Counted from the stretch's first letter, positions 1 to 12,484 are shown. The stretch is 64,000 bases of DNA from Proliferodiscus dingleyae (GCA_003988795.1 QYAK01000001.1:496001-560000), one strand, 5' to 3'. Notes: generated by a model from the sequence alone, not told the origin. Translations and numbers: made by a program.

Positions 1-1
1 G

Positions 2-430
2 ATCGGAACAGCCGGAAACAAAATACTGGAGATCAGTCTCAAGCAGATGAGAAGCGAGGGCTTCGAAGGCAGGGTCTATTGCCACCCTATTGGGGATTGG
101 GGTCATTCAGCTGGAACTCTCATTGGTAAACGCCCACCTCTCAACTCTTCAGAAGAGCTCTTATCTCATAATCCATTAGGTATGGCGAATCTACAAGACG
201 AAGTTCCCGTCCTCGGAGATCTACCCCTGCTGGACAATACGTATTACAGTGTTGAGCTATATGCTGAGTCCTTTGTTCCTGAACTGAACAAGACGATGAA
301 CTTCTATTTGGAAGAGGATGTATATTGGGACGATGAAGCGGAGGACTGGAAATGGGTATGGGGTCGACAAGAGCAATTTCACCTGGTGCGGCCGCTACCC
401 GATGAGATATTTCGTGTACAAACCCCTTGA
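2..430 (+). CDS. M24-family (Xaa-Pro aminopeptidase-like) peptidase, 3' end
   Basis: The gene is cut by the window start; 124 codons and a TGA stop at 428-430 are visible. Exons are 2-125 and 180-430. The 54-nt intron 126-179 has a GTAAAC donor and a TTAG acceptor, and removing it joins ..GTLIG to MANLQDEVPVLG.. in frame. The residues HPIGDWGHSAGTLIG, TYYSVELYA and NFYLEEDVYW match the C-terminal catalytic half of fungal secreted/vacuolar creatinase-aminopeptidase (pita-bread fold) proteins, which remove N-terminal residues before proline. In this family the His and Glu of such segments ligand the metal pair; I infer that here. The N-terminal half, any signal peptide and the remaining metal ligands lie outside the window, so activity cannot be judged. 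Confidence 0.75.
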   Translation: MGTAGNKILEISLKQMRSEGFEGRVYCHPIGDWGHSAGTLIGKRPPLNSSEELLSHNPLGMANLQDEVPVLGDLPLLDNTYYSVELYAESFVPELNKTMNFYLEEDVYWDDEAEDWKWVWGRQEQFHLVRPLPDEIFRVQTP

Positions 431-1738
431 ATTAAGCAGTCATGTTATGCTGTTCCCTGTCTCGGGTATGGATGGACTGATCGACAGATGTGCGCGAATT
501 TCTTGCATTGCGCTGATACAGTAAGCAGAACAACTTCATCAGTGCACAAAGTCTGGGCTCTCGGTTGGCACTAGAACTATTTCATTGTCCTCTTTAAGTC
601 ATCGTCGCGAGCTGCTGGTGGTGCGTTTCAGCAAAGTCTGTGACCGGAGAGAAACGGAAGCAAAATTACAGGAAAGTCTAAACGCCGACACAATCAGATG
701 ACCGAAACAGCACATTTTTCATCTTATGGCATAAAATGACTGAGCGCATTCGTTGCGACCATGACTGAGCTCATGTGGCTACACAATATCAGATTCATGC
801 TTGTTGCATTGAGTTCAAACTATGTCTAGCGGATGTCACCGTGAGGCTCATTATCTCTATCGCTAGGCGGCGCCCTCAGTATGAAGTCTCGAGAAGATCA
901 ACTTCACGTCTCTTGCCTATACGAGCAAACCTTGACAGAAAGAGCTAACACGACGGGTGATGTCAGGAGCGGCCACTCGGCCTGACATCCGATATTTTCA
1001 TATCAAGCAAGGGACAGTTGACATGCTTGAGCTCTAGATACGGCACAGCTAATTTTAAACTTAGCGATTTTTTGCAAACAGTGCACTTACAATATAGCAG
1101 AAGGAGGCTGTTTGAGAACATACTGCACGGTCTAGTTTGTAAGGTGTGGAGCGTGACTTGATACTTTGTTTCGATTCCACCAATCAACGCTCGGCGCACG
1201 GCGGTCGCAGCCGAACCACCACCGCCCCTTTCTCGCTTCGCCTCAGATCGAAGACATCTCGAGTTTCCAGTTGCACATCGCTGGGCCCGTCATTTGGGAG
1301 AAGGTCTGCTCCCACGAGCCTCCAAGAAGATTTTCGCAAGGTGCATCGTGAAGTCCGGCTCCACTTTCACCTCAAAGTTCGTCGTCTGATGTTTTTCATC
1401 TTAATCTTGCCATGCGAGCATGATCTGCGACGGTTTGAAGCGCCGATAGTCAAAACAGATGAGGGCAACTACGAAGCCACAGTTTCACGAGAGGTGGATA
1501 TGGTAGGCCGCCGAGTGGCATATATATCTTCATCTTCCTCTGATGTACCTTTCTCTCCTCATCCCATCTTGGAACTTTCATTCTTTTCGGCTCGCTTTAC
1601 ACTTTCGCTACTGTTCTGTGAACATCACATTCATTCCACTCATTATACAACAATTTCAGCATCAGGCCGGGCCATATACTTCATATATTTCACTTCACGT
1701 CATATAATTTAGACACCGAAAATTCAAGACTCTTCAAG
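431..1738. other. Intergenic, 3' UTR of M24 gene and promoter of the next gene
   Basis: About 1.3 kb without a supported gene. Several open frames occur (for example 1146-1712 +) but have no domain, no conserved start context and are rich in Ser/Arg/His as random frames are. The last 200 bases are pyrimidine-rich with a TATATAT run near 1520, consistent with the promoter and 5' leader of the gene at 1739. Confidence 0.5.
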
Positions 1739-3129
1739 ATGTATTCTAAGACTGTCATTCTTGCGCTTTTGACTGCCATTGCTGAAGCTCGGTAAGAGAC
1801 TTTGATCAGCACCGGGTTCGTCACTTGCTAATACTTTATAGCTTCGGCCAAGAGCAGGGAAATGGAGCCATCACTGCTATTAGTGCCCTAAGCAACCTTG
1901 GACAATCGGGCCAGGCGGCGACTCTTGCGGGCGGATCCATTCAGTTTCTTCTCGCCGCGGCAAACCCATGTGGCAGTAAGTGACCCCATGACAACTGCAG
2001 GTCGTCTTCTAACTTTTAATAGAGCTCACCCAAGCCGATCAAATTGTCGCTGAGCTTGGAACTAGCGATGCGGCCATTGCTGCTGCTCGTGGTCTTGTTG
2101 CCGCTGAGCAGAACTTCAACCCTTTCGTTGTAAGCGTACCGTCTATCTGCTCAGACCCCACGCTGCCGACCACTGCTGCCCTTCGCGGAGTCGTCCCTCT
2201 CATCGACCCCGCCGTGGTTGGAGAACAGATCGAGAATGCCAACTCGAACAGCTCCAAGGTTACCCCCTTCAATGCGGATGGATTGAGCGTTGCTCAAGTC
2301 ATGGTTGCCAATGGATTCTCTAACTTTACTGCTGTCGCACAAGATGGAACCAAGACCAACGGCACAGATCTTGGAGCCACTGGCAGCTCTGCTGGCAGCT
2401 CTTCTGCAGCATCTTCGTCCGCTGATACTGCCTCACAAGTGAGCTCCGCCGCTGATGTGGCGTCGAGCTCAAGCTCTGCCGTAGCTTGTGGTGCTACATC
2501 ATTTGTGACTGTTACTCGTGCCGTAAGTTTTCTCGTCCTGAAGCTAAAAAGCTCCTACTAAGACTAGATAGGCCTCTGCATCAAGTTCTGCCACTTCAGC
2601 TGCTACTGCTGTTGCAACTTCCGCTGCTGCTTCATCATCCAGCTCATCCAGTTCGGCTGCTGCTGGGTCCTGCACCGGAAGCGGAAGCACTCTGGTTTGC
2701 GCTGCCCCAGCTGCCGGTTCGGGAGCAGTCACCAACGCTGTAACCGGAAACTTCGCCGGCTTCCAGGCCTCCACCATCTCCGGTCTTGACTTCGGTCTGT
2801 GTACTCCAACGCTGAAGTTCGAGGCTGGTCTTGACGGACGTGCCACCACCGAGTCTACCTTCCAAGCCATTGACCCGCTTGTCAACAAGGGCCAGGAGGA
2901 AGCTCTCAACCCTGCCATCATCATGAACCGCATTCACGATCAGCTGACCAATGTCTGTGGCGCTAACCAAGCCGCCAAAGATGCTGCTGCCGCAGCGCAG
3001 ACTCAGGTTGTAGCTTTGGGCACCCGGGATGCTACTACTGCCGATGCGTGGAATACCGCGTTGGGATTTGCTGGTACCAACACCAACCCAGACAATGCTC
3101 CTCAAACAGGCTTGGTCGGTCACACCTAG
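1739..3129 (+). CDS. Secreted Ser/Ala-rich cell-surface protein (conserved fungal family, unknown function)
   Basis: Four exons: 1739-1791, 1842-1975, 2023-2522 and 2572-3129, giving 414 residues. All three introns (49-50 nt, GTAAG donors) keep the frame. The N-terminus MYSKTVILALLTAIAEA is a clear signal peptide. Residues about 20-155 form an Ala-rich domain; about 165-250 is a Ser/Ala low-complexity linker typical of O-mannosylated wall proteins; the C-terminal part carries SGLDFGLCTPTLKFEAGLDG and FQAIDPLVNKGQEEALNP, followed by NRIHDQLTNVCGANQAAKDA, which I recall as a conserved block in secreted proteins of filamentous ascomycetes without an assigned role. No GPI signal or catalytic motif is visible. 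It is probably extracellular or wall-associated. The signal peptide and splicing are well supported; function is unknown. Confidence 0.8.
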
Positions 3130-3642
3130 AATCTTGGAGTAGTTTGGCTACTGTGTCTTGTGGGATGCGAGGGAGAGGGGGGGGCTAGCATACTATTCGG
3201 GTCGTTTTGTCACCTTTGACAATTTTGTACAACTATGAATGAATGTACTATAGTGATGAATGACACGTTATGTTAACGGCCATTGATTTTGTACCAGTAA
3301 ACTCTTAATGCGTTCTTACGCTCTTTCATGAATGGTATCACTATATGTCAAGCTTTTTGATCAGACCATTAGTGTTCTGAATTATCCAGTGACCTAGCTA
3401 TGGATTGAAGTATAGCTCAATTTATTGCGGACTTCTGACTAACAACAGCGTTTGACTTGGTTGAATACTCAAAGTGTCCTGAACACGAAAAGCACAATAA
3501 GATGACTGTTTGATGTGGAGAATTTTAGTATCAATACGTATCAAACATTTTCAACCGCCATGGGCGAACTGCTAAGTGATATCAACCCCCTTGAACGCCT
3601 ACGCTAAATCACAAATCCCCTATGTACTCGCTGAAGTCCATG
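3130..3642. other. Convergent intergenic region
   Basis: Lies between two convergent genes. It holds the 3' UTRs, a short run of eight or nine G near 3178 and AT-rich sequence. No gene or RNA is recognised. Confidence 0.5.
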
Positions 3643-6449
3643 CTATCTTGTTCCGTCATCTCCGATCCGATCTTCCTCCCAGCTGTATCTATCCACGGCT
3701 GGAACAGGCACGTGCACCAGGTCCTCGCCATCCAACCGCTTCCTTCCCTTGTAGGGATCGATCATCTCTCGCGTCTGCATGTCGGCTCTTAAGGCTATCA
3801 TATCTTCGCGTAGGAACTTTAACTCATCTTCCTCCCTTATCGTGCCGCCGTAGCCCAGCGGTTTTTGGCTGCTTGCTGTACTCAAACTGCTGACAGCGCC
3901 CGCACTCCCCGAAGTCGATCCGTAAGGAGCACTCATGTTTGAGGGTGCGCTCACATTTGTATTGGAAGCTGAGAGAGGGCTGTGGGCTATTACACTTCTA
4001 GGGCTGGGGGCCCCATATATGTCGGACTCTGCATTTTCGCTTCCTGTGTCTTGGCTTCTCAACGTACTCGCCCCGCTGGTTGTGGAGCCAGGTTCAGTAT
4101 TGAGAGTCTGTTCTTGAGCTGCTGCTCGCCCATCATGACCTGCCAGTCGTGGAATCACGTTGGGTAGCTGAACATTGTCAGGCAACCGCCCCGCATACAC
4201 AACGTTAGCGGGGTTGAGTTTGCGATATGTTGGCGGTGGGCTAGTCGGGCTAGTTGGGGCTGACACGAAACCTGGCGATACGGGCGAGGGCTGCCCACTC
4301 ACAGTGAATGAAGTCCCGGACTCGGCACCAACGGGAGAGATTATGGGCGTATCGAAAGTACTATAAGAACCTTGGGGGGAGAGATGCTGGACGGAAGGCG
4401 TCAAATGACTCTCCGTCTTCTCGGCCGGATATGTCTCCTCTATTGGTTGAGCTCGAGCAGCTAGTGATTGTTGTTGCTCCAGTTTCCTCCTCGCTCGCTC
4501 ATACGCAGACATATGGTTCGAGTCTGTTGTTGAAGACCCAACATCGGTGGTTCCACTTAGAGTCCCTGCCTCGCTGTCCAACTCTGCTGGACCAAGTGGA
4601 GCGGGAAGTTCAAATCGCTCGTGCGCAGCATCTGCACCAACCTCCGTAGCATATGCGGTGCTACCAACTGCTTCGGTGGCTGCCGGTCCTCTTGGTCGTC
4701 GGCGAAATCTTCCCATGAAACCACTTGATTGTGTGCGCTGTGAAAGCTTCTCGTCGTCGAGATTGGCTCTCATGCTATGACGGCGACAGAAGTAGAAGAG
4801 GATGAACGAAAGTAAGCTGAGAATGACGACGATGCCAACGACGATGCCGACTATAGCCCCTGTTGAAAGTTTGGAATTTGATTTTTGACTGCTAGGTGGA
4901 GGAGAAAAGGTACTACCATCCGGACGAGCAATGCTGACAATGCTGGTGTTACCGAGAGGATCGGATGTGTGAACTGCTTGGTGGATTGAGTAGGTATTTC
5001 GTTCATAGTCCGTAATCAAATAGGCTTCCTGGAGAAAAGATCGGCCAAGAGTGTATTCAGCTTCAGTTGAAGCACGTTTGATAGGGAAATAATATTTCGT
5101 CGAAGTAGATGAGCCGTATGTTGTATTTGGGATAGCTGGGAATGTTAATTGTAGATCGAAGGCTCCGTATGGTAAAGTGATGTTGACAACTCCAGAGGAC
5201 TGCGACGTGTCTGACAGAGAGATTGTGAATTCCAATTGAGACTCTTTGAGCTCATCATGCTGCGACGCATTCCCATCAAACCCATAAAGATCCAGAGTGC
5301 TGTTGTATGTTAGACCTAGAATTTTGGCGAAGGAATCGCAGACTGATTGGGGAAGCCAAAGGTAAGGTGTTGAACTATCAATTGTTGCGGTCACACGATC
5401 ATTTGCAGAGAGCAATTGGACTGGGGAAGTCCAATTGTTCGACGTCCCCGTTGATGAAACAGACATGGAACTGATGTATGCCGCCGGGTTTTTGCTAGGG
5501 TTTAGGTTGAAAGTGGTGTTGTGAGGGATGAATCGATTTGCATCATAGCCTCCAAGAGTCAACGAATTCGGTACTCCTTTTTGTTCTATGTTCATTAGCA
5601 AAATGGATAGAATAACGTCTCTATGGGCCTCACGGTATGTAGCTCCAGCTGTATATCCATAGCTGTTGCTGGGAATGACACCGCCCTGTTCTACCAATGC
5701 GCTGATGGCAGACACGGACGTAACATTGTTGAAGCTCCCTGGAACGACTCCAACTCCAAACATGCCAAGGAAGTACTCTGTGGCGTTCATAGATCCGATA
5801 ATTGTAGAATTGAGAGTGACTCCAGTAGTACCAAAGGTCAACGTGTCGAACCCATACTCCGCATATCCACTTCCGCCCAGTCGATTGTCGACCCCGAAGC
5901 TGAATAGTCCTTGTTTTTCGTATGTCGAAGATTTGCTGAGATTATAGATACCGCCTCGTTCAGATATACATATTGAATCTGGGTGTCGGGTCAGTTAATA
6001 TTCTGTTCGTAAATCATACAAAACCGCCATGACTTTCTTCGCCGCCGACTTATTGTCTAACAAATTTGAAATACTCGTTAAGTCTCACCCGAGCATACCC
6101 ATTCCCCTACCAACCATATGCACTCCAAAATGAACACGACTTACTGTTATCTGTACATCCGCCCGGCGCCACTACCCACGTTTCCGAACTCACAGTGTTG
6201 ACCATAACATCGACCCATTGTTGCGGCGTTCCGACACGAATCGAGATGGCAGACCAAGTACCATCATCGCCATACCTTCGATTCGTTAGCAACTACATGT
6301 AGAGGAACCTCGTTCGAGACATCAAGATAGACAGACCATTGTGTGGATGGTGTCACACTGAAGGCCTCAGGCGTCGCCGCAGCGATACATCTCAGCCAAA
6401 GGAGAATCACGAGCACCCATGATCTAGTCCACCTCGGCACCTTGGACAT
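3643..6449 (-). CDS. Single-pass membrane protein with pepsin-like (degenerate aspartic protease) ectodomain and long cytoplasmic tail
   Basis: On the minus strand, exons are 6449-6337, 6275-6115 and 5978-3643, giving 869 residues. The first intron (61 nt, branch GCTAAC) is strongly supported because it joins SVTPSTQW to YGDDGTWSAISIRVGTPQQ. The second has a clear CCCAG acceptor but a weak GTTGGT donor. Residues 1-25 are a signal peptide. A pepsin-fold (A1-like) domain covers about 38-440 and has several NxT/S sites. The first catalytic motif reads VNTVSSETW (Asn64 where pepsins have DTGSS), and the second reads IDSST around Asp292 instead of DTG. A membrane segment rich in Val/Ile/Leu covers about 465-490, followed by basic residues and about 375 residues of Ser/Pro-rich, probably disordered cytoplasm. 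The architecture resembles a sensor more than a secreted protease. Loss of the first Asp makes proteolysis unlikely; that is inference. Confidence 0.8.
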
Positions 6450-9400
6450 CTTCACAAAGGGGCGCACATTGTTCTCTGTTAAGACAGGATTGTTTTGGTT
6501 CTTCAGAGCGAGCCGCGACAACGAGTCTTTGCGTGGGTACCGGAAAGCTCGACAATATCACCCGAAAATATGGCCTAGCAGGACGGAACTCTGAGATGAC
6601 AGTGAGGGGACCACGTCTCCGATAAGATCAATAGTCGATTGGTCGAAATCCGCTCGATCGAGTTGTTTCAGTACGGAGATTCCCACGCCACAGGCTGATT
6701 GAGAGATTCAGCCTTGTTAGATTGGTGGCGGCGGAACGAGCAGTTAAGATGCCACCGATAGCGAGATAGGGCCACAAATTACAGCGCTTGACAGCCCAAC
6801 GGTTGTCTCTTGTCTCTGGTGGAGTCGCTGAAGGCTGAAAAAATCCTGGACAAACGCTTCGCTAGTATGCCGTCACTCAAGGAGATTGGGAGATTGTTCA
6901 AGGGGTCTCGCGTGGGGCTAGAGAGGAGCCAAGTCTACGACAAGCATATGGTCTGGAGCTAGGAGAGAGTGACAAAAGAAGATTGTGAGAGTAAGCTTGG
7001 TGGAGAGGGGAGCTGCAGCCGATCAGCTGAGATGAGGCTTGTCCTGTTCCTTATGCATTCGGTCCTTCGATGGACGGCGAGAGTGAGATGGACGCAGGGA
7101 CCTGGCGGAGCGATGCTGTCGAACAGTCTGTCCACTCCCACCAGACGATGTGCTTTCGACGACCAGAGCACTGGACTCCACAGGCAATTGACCCCTCGCG
7201 TGGTGTCCCTCCGACTACTTGCAGCAAATAGTTCCGATGTCTGATCCCTGCGACACAGATATGGTCCGATTCGATCGGTAGACAATGCAAATTCTTCAAG
7301 TTCGACGAGCTCTGCACTCTGTCTCTCGGCCCCCTCTATCCAGCTATTCTTATCTCGTTGAGTTGTGCAAGAAAAACCACCTGAGGTCCAAGGATGTGGC
7401 TTGGACGCTGCTGACACTTGGCGCAACGGCGCCGCACTCCAGGCGATCACCAGCGTACTAGTAGGCATACGTTGTGGAGATCCTCGTGTCCGGGTCACAA
7501 TACGAGGAAACGTACAAAAGCAGAAGAGATCGCTGAAAATTAGCAAGTTGATTTGCTCTGTCTACAAAAGCTGCATTTACACACTCTCGAGACACGCAAG
7601 GCATTGAAGTCGTACCTTTGGCGCTTGGAAGAGTCGTCATCTTGCTTATACGATGTGAATCGTCGTGAGGTCGGTCGAAAAAACGTCGGGCCCCTGAGCT
7701 CAGGAACAGGACAAAGATCGACTAGAAAAGGCGTGAGCTTAAAGGCTGGATCCACGCCCCATTTCAACCTCGTTCTTCTTGGCCCAACCAATCACCACTT
7801 ATGGCCTAGGGAATAGTTCCGCAACGAAATCGTCGCCGCAATCGACACGCTCAAAACTTATCGAGCGGTGCGCAGAATGTATCTTGCAAGGCGAAGGTCA
7901 TCCACGATGTACATGATGCGCTCTTAGATAACCAACATGTCGGGTAGTCGGGATGAAATGCAGAGATCATGATCTTGACGGCCGCCGTCAATGGTCGCCG
8001 GATAAAGAACAAGGGGGGACGTTGGTCTCTCCTGCTGTACGGCTCCTTGCTTATTGCTGCATACAATATCCCTGAAGAACATGTGGTATTGCGGCCTCAG
8101 TGTCTATGCCGCCAAGTGTGGAGGAGGCTTGCGGCCGACAGCTTACAGGTTCCTAAGCATGAACCGGCCTCAAGCCTCAACAGATAGAGAGATCATTGAC
8201 TGCATTTACGACCGATGTTGTTGCACAGGAAGCGATACTTGCTTTTGGGTCCTCGGACCTGTGTATGCAGTATTGAAAAGACATACGAAAGCACTGAATG
8301 CTCCGGAAGTCGCCTTCCTCCTGCGTAAACCATGCAATCCGAAGTACAGTAGAGATGCAATGCGTATGCGTCGCAATGGGACACGAGCGCGAAATCCAAA
8401 GAGTGTCCTGTGGCCCCGCTGCATTGGAACATCTCGACTAATAAATTTGCAATCAGCCTCTTTGCACCGGCCTTACTAGCCCGCTCTATAGTTCCAGGAT
8501 ACTTTCGCTGTGTTCCCGGGCAGGTGACTCCCTTATCCCATTCGAGGCTGGTGGCCACTGTTCGACTCGGTGTCAAAGCGATCGCCATTAAATCCTACGG
8601 TTCCTGCAATTCCTACCTTTTACGTATATCATTAGGATTGTATATTTAGCATTGTGGTTTCAATTTGGCGAAGCACCTTTTGGCCGTCTTATTGGTGGGC
8701 TGATGGAGCACATCTCCACCCTCACTTAGAGACGACCTTCCAAGCACCAGCCTTTTGTTCCACAGGAGAGCTACCAACCCACATTCGCCAGAGAATAGCA
8801 TTGCGCTGAGGATCATTGGTACTGTGTAGTGCTTATGGCAACACAGAATAGGCTTACGTCCGCATTGGCAGCTCCCTGCGGCGAACTCCAGTGATCGGCT
8901 GCTTTGCAGCAGCGCTTCTCTCATTGGCTCGAATGTATTTCCTGGCTGTGGCAGTACGATTTGAACCACACTACAAAATGCCGGCGAACGAGGGAAAGAC
9001 ATGCACAAAGCCACAAATCACTCAGACGGGGAGGACTTCGCCATTCGTTATCGAAAGTCAGCCAGTGGGAAAACGCGTGCATCGGGTGGCCCAGGCTCCA
9101 CAAACGGGGTACCCGGTAATATGGGCCTGTGCCTATGCAGGCGTCCCTGGACAGCATCGGTCCAGCTGCCAAAGGTGCTTGTCGGCTAGCTAGACTCATG
9201 GCCCAGGGTAACATTTGATCGGAAGTTTAATTTATGTCTACTGGTTCCCAGGTCATGGCAATTTATCCCCGCCTCTACCTTTTCACCTTCTGCCAGTCTG
9301 GAACGCTCGTACCGTTTCTGCCAAAGTTCAATTCCCGCTCCTCGCTCACTCTAGACGGCATGAGTTTGTAAGACTTTGTCACCTTGATCTGTCTGATTTA

Positions 9401-9590
9401 TCCACCACATTCGTTTGTTGCGCTGCCCCTCGTTGTTCGTTGATGAGAATTACTGAATGAAGTTTTCGATCGCTGCCTATCCCTAATCCTCTCTGCAAAT
9501 CAACCGCTCTTTACCAATTCTTAAGTCGGCGTTACATGCGACACTGTCCGTGAATCGATACAAGTCTTGAGCCAGCTGTATAGCTCAATC
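6450..9590. other. 3.1 kb stretch with no recognised gene
   Basis: Base composition looks ordinary, not AT-rich. Open frames up to 195 codons exist (6959-7546 -, 8193-8588 -, 8646-9014 -, 8891-9193 +), but they overlap on both strands, use non-ATG starts, are rich in Arg/Ser/Cys and match nothing I know. The proximal ends must hold the promoters of the flanking divergent genes (3643-6449 and 9591-12007). An unrecognised spliced gene or a non-coding transcript cannot be excluded. Confidence 0.4.
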
Positions 9591-12007
9591 ATGATTTTCT
9601 CTCGTGAGGCTCTGCTATGGGTCTTTATTCACTATCAGTCCTTAGCAGATGCACGCGATGTCACCAAAGTCCAGTCAGGAGGTACATCCAGTTTCTTTCA
9701 GGTCAACTTGATGAAGATACTGACTAGTGGAATACAGAAAATTTAGACCGTAGGTTTGTCAACTCGTCGTTGTCACCAGAGCAGCCTACGTCACAGTACA
9801 ATGCACCGTTGAATGTAGAAGGAGGTCGAAGTCTGATATTGTCGACGTCCTCGGCTTTGGATGATCCAGGGCTAGCCGGAGGTCGGACTCTGATTCTCTC
9901 AACGTCGTCTACAGCACCGGGAAGAGGTGTGGTATTTTCAACGCCATCGACCTCGCCTGAGGGAGCCGCAGGTCCCACGGGGAAGCGCCCAGAGACTGCT
10001 TCAACGGCCAGCGGTAGCTTTGTGACTTCGGGTCCTCAGGACACATCAACGTTTCCCTCTATCACTGGAGCGAGAAATAGCTCGACATCGAGCTCGTCGA
10101 ATTTAACATTACATACTAGTCACCCACTTTCCACAACAACGCCGTCCAGACCAATCAATTCAACTTCAAGCACCTCTACTTCCTGTGTATCAATCCTTCC
10201 TGGAGAGGATTATACGGTATGGGACATCCGCCCGAACACCGAGACCGTGACCGTGACCGTCTACCCCAACACAACAATAATACCCTCCCCGACGTCACCA
10301 GAGTTCACGCCTCCAAGCTACTGCCCCGAACCAACTCTTACATCGTCATCACCCCTTTCATATGCCACACCACCTGGTGGTTCAGCTGTTACTACGAAGC
10401 CGGGAACCATCAGTGTCTCACTCGGCGCGACTTCTACTCACAGCGCCACTACAACTACCATCATCACCACCAGCAAGCAACAAGTGACTGTGACTACAAC
10501 CGCGCCGTATTTTCCGTATCCGGGGCTTACCACTGACAAGAACTCGGTGCAAAACACGCAGCATTCAACTTCTCCTATTGAATGGTCTGCGCTGCCTCCA
10601 CCTACTCTAGGAGATATGGGCCCTACGAGTATCCCTTTCACGACTCCTGCAGGGAACAACCCGCCGGCCAATAGTCAGCCAGCCAATAATCAGCCTGGCA
10701 ATAGTCCGGGTGGTAATGGAAATGGAGGCTCGGGCAATGGTTCTGGGGGAGGTGGCGGTGGGGGGAGCTCAACGACAACATCAATTGGCACCGTGCCAGT
10801 TGTCATCGGGCCTACCCAGGTCGTCATTGGTGGTCAGACAGTCAATGTCCCCACGCCAACTGGTGGCAGCGGGAATGGCAACGGAAACGGTAATGGCAAT
10901 AGTGGCGGTGGCTCGGGAGGTGATTCGGGAGGAGGGTCGGGTGGGGGATCTGGCGGAGGATCTGGCGGCTCCGGCCCAGGTTCAGGAGGTGGCTCCGCTC
11001 CTGTCACCATTACCGCTGGGGGTCAGACCTTTGTGGTCAATCCATCTCAGATCATTGGACCGGGGACTACTCTGAACATACCTGCTAACACCGGTGGTGT
11101 TTTTGCCGCTACTCCCACAGAGACTACGATTGCGGGCGTGCCTGTCGAGCTTTCGCCGTCAGTCGCTATCATTGCAGGAAAAACATATTCAATTGGACCC
11201 GGAGCACCACAGACAACGATTGTTGCTGATGGGCAGACTATTTCGATTGGGCCTGGTGGACTTGGTTTCGCTCAAACGACTGTGGCTCCACCAGCTCCTC
11301 TGCCTACAAACGTTGTAATCATCAACGGAAAAGTCCTGTCAGTGATTGGGTCATCTTTGGCTGTCATTGACGGGCATACTTTTACCTACGGCGCAAATTC
11401 TCCTCCACAGACCGATGTGCTGGACGGCGAAACGATCACGATTGGACCAGGTGGTGTGTTCTATGATGGTACGACGCTTGGAGGATCCGCACGTACGGCT
11501 GGCACACAGCTGGGAATTGCCGGCGGTATTTCTGTGACCGAAGTAGGGTCGACTCTCGCGGTCATAAATGGAATGACCTTCACAATAGGGCCAGCAGCAG
11601 TGCCATCAACAACGATCATAAACGGGCACACGATCACTGTTGGTGCCAGCGGATTAGGAGTTGATGGTACAACTTTGGCATACCCATTCAACCCTATCAC
11701 GCAGGCCGTCACAGCTGGAGGGATCACATTCTCGGAAATCGGTTCCACGTTAGTAGTAATAGGAGGGACAACATTTACAATAGGTCCCGGCGCACACCCA
11801 ACAACGGACGTCTATGAGGGCCAGACAATCAGTATTGGGCCAGGCGGCGTTGGCTTCGCGACAACGACAGTCCCACCGCTAACCTCGACACCAACTTCGA
11901 CGACATCAGCAAAAGCAACGGGGAAGAAAAACGGCGCAGAAAGCTTGAGACCTGTGTACGGCGTTCTAGGAGCTTGCGTGGCGATCTGCATTGGGTATTT
12001 GATTTGA
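9591..12007 (+). CDS. GPI-type cell-wall protein with Gly-rich linker and repeated IGPG modules
   Basis: Exons 9591-9681 and 9747-12007 give 783 residues. The 65-nt intron has donor GTACAT, branch CTGAC and acceptor TTTAG. The start MIFSREALLWVFIHYQSLADA looks like a signal peptide. After a Ser/Thr/Pro-rich region there is a short cysteine-bounded, Thr/Val-rich segment (about 200-245). Next come Asn/Gly repeats and a long Gly/Ser tract (about 349-446), then repeated Gly-rich modules (about 500-740). The C-terminus is a Lys-bearing spacer followed by a hydrophobic tail (YGVLGACVAICIGYLI), as expected for GPI attachment with wall transfer. Such proteins are structural or adhesive wall components; no enzyme motif is seen. 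The repeat modules probably form a beta-rich stalk (inference). The lack of other Cys in the repeats fits an extended stalk. Confidence 0.8.
11160..11875 (+). repeat. Four protein-coding repeats of the IGPG/GQTISIGPGG type
   Basis: Within the wall-protein gene, a unit of about 50-60 codons recurs about four times. Each unit has the order VI-G-TFTIGP, then a P-T-T step, then DGQTISIGPGGLG or a variant, then a Thr-rich spacer. The copies have diverged at protein level (YSIGPGAPQTT, FTYGANSPPQT, FTIGPAAVPST, FTIGPGAHPTT), so this is an old internal duplication and not a recent microsatellite. The two shorter Gln-Thr modules upstream (around 10800 and 11020) may be further degenerate copies. Confidence 0.75.
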
Positions 12008-12484
12008 GGCATCAACGGAAAATATTGGCGTTAGTGGGTGGGAAACAGCGTATACCCCAGACATTTGGTACGAAGTCTGAATATGAAGCGGATGAGGACT
12101 TAATTTTGTAATTTGTAACTACATATTAACTGGGGGGTGATGGAGGCTGAATGAGCATTACGCATTATTCAAGTTTTATCTTGCCCTGATATTTGATTAA
12201 GTCACAGAACATGTGAAGAATTTAGAGACTGAGTCGCAGTTGAAGTTGTAGTAGATACTACTGGTACTTGAGTACCTAGTGTAGTATCCCGGCGAGGCTA
12301 AGGAATCGCGCTAGCGCCGAACAAATCTCCCAGCTAACGTCACCAAATGAATCACTTCCTCTCTTCTCCACGACCACCATAAACGCAGCAGCCGAAATTT
12401 CAAGACGCAAACTTTTCCAAAGACTGATCCAGACGAAGCTGGTTCAGTCACTCCCAGCAACCTCCCATTTCTCTCCTCAATTTT
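12008..12484. other. Intergenic: 3' UTR and promoter of the F-box gene
   Basis: 477 bases between two tandem genes. Pyrimidine-rich sequence with CCACGACCACC-type runs precedes the start at 12485. No further gene is seen. Confidence 0.5.

Noticed and set aside
1146..1712. 188-codon open frame upstream of the secreted protein
   Set aside because: No domain, composition of a random frame, and it occupies the promoter and leader of the gene at 1739.
6107..6449. A frameshift at the start of the pepsin-like gene
   Set aside because: A 61-nt intron with a GCTAAC branch point explains the change of frame and restores the family sequence.
6959..7546. 195-codon minus-strand open frame
   Set aside because: Overlapped by frames on both strands, lacks a plausible start and any family resemblance.
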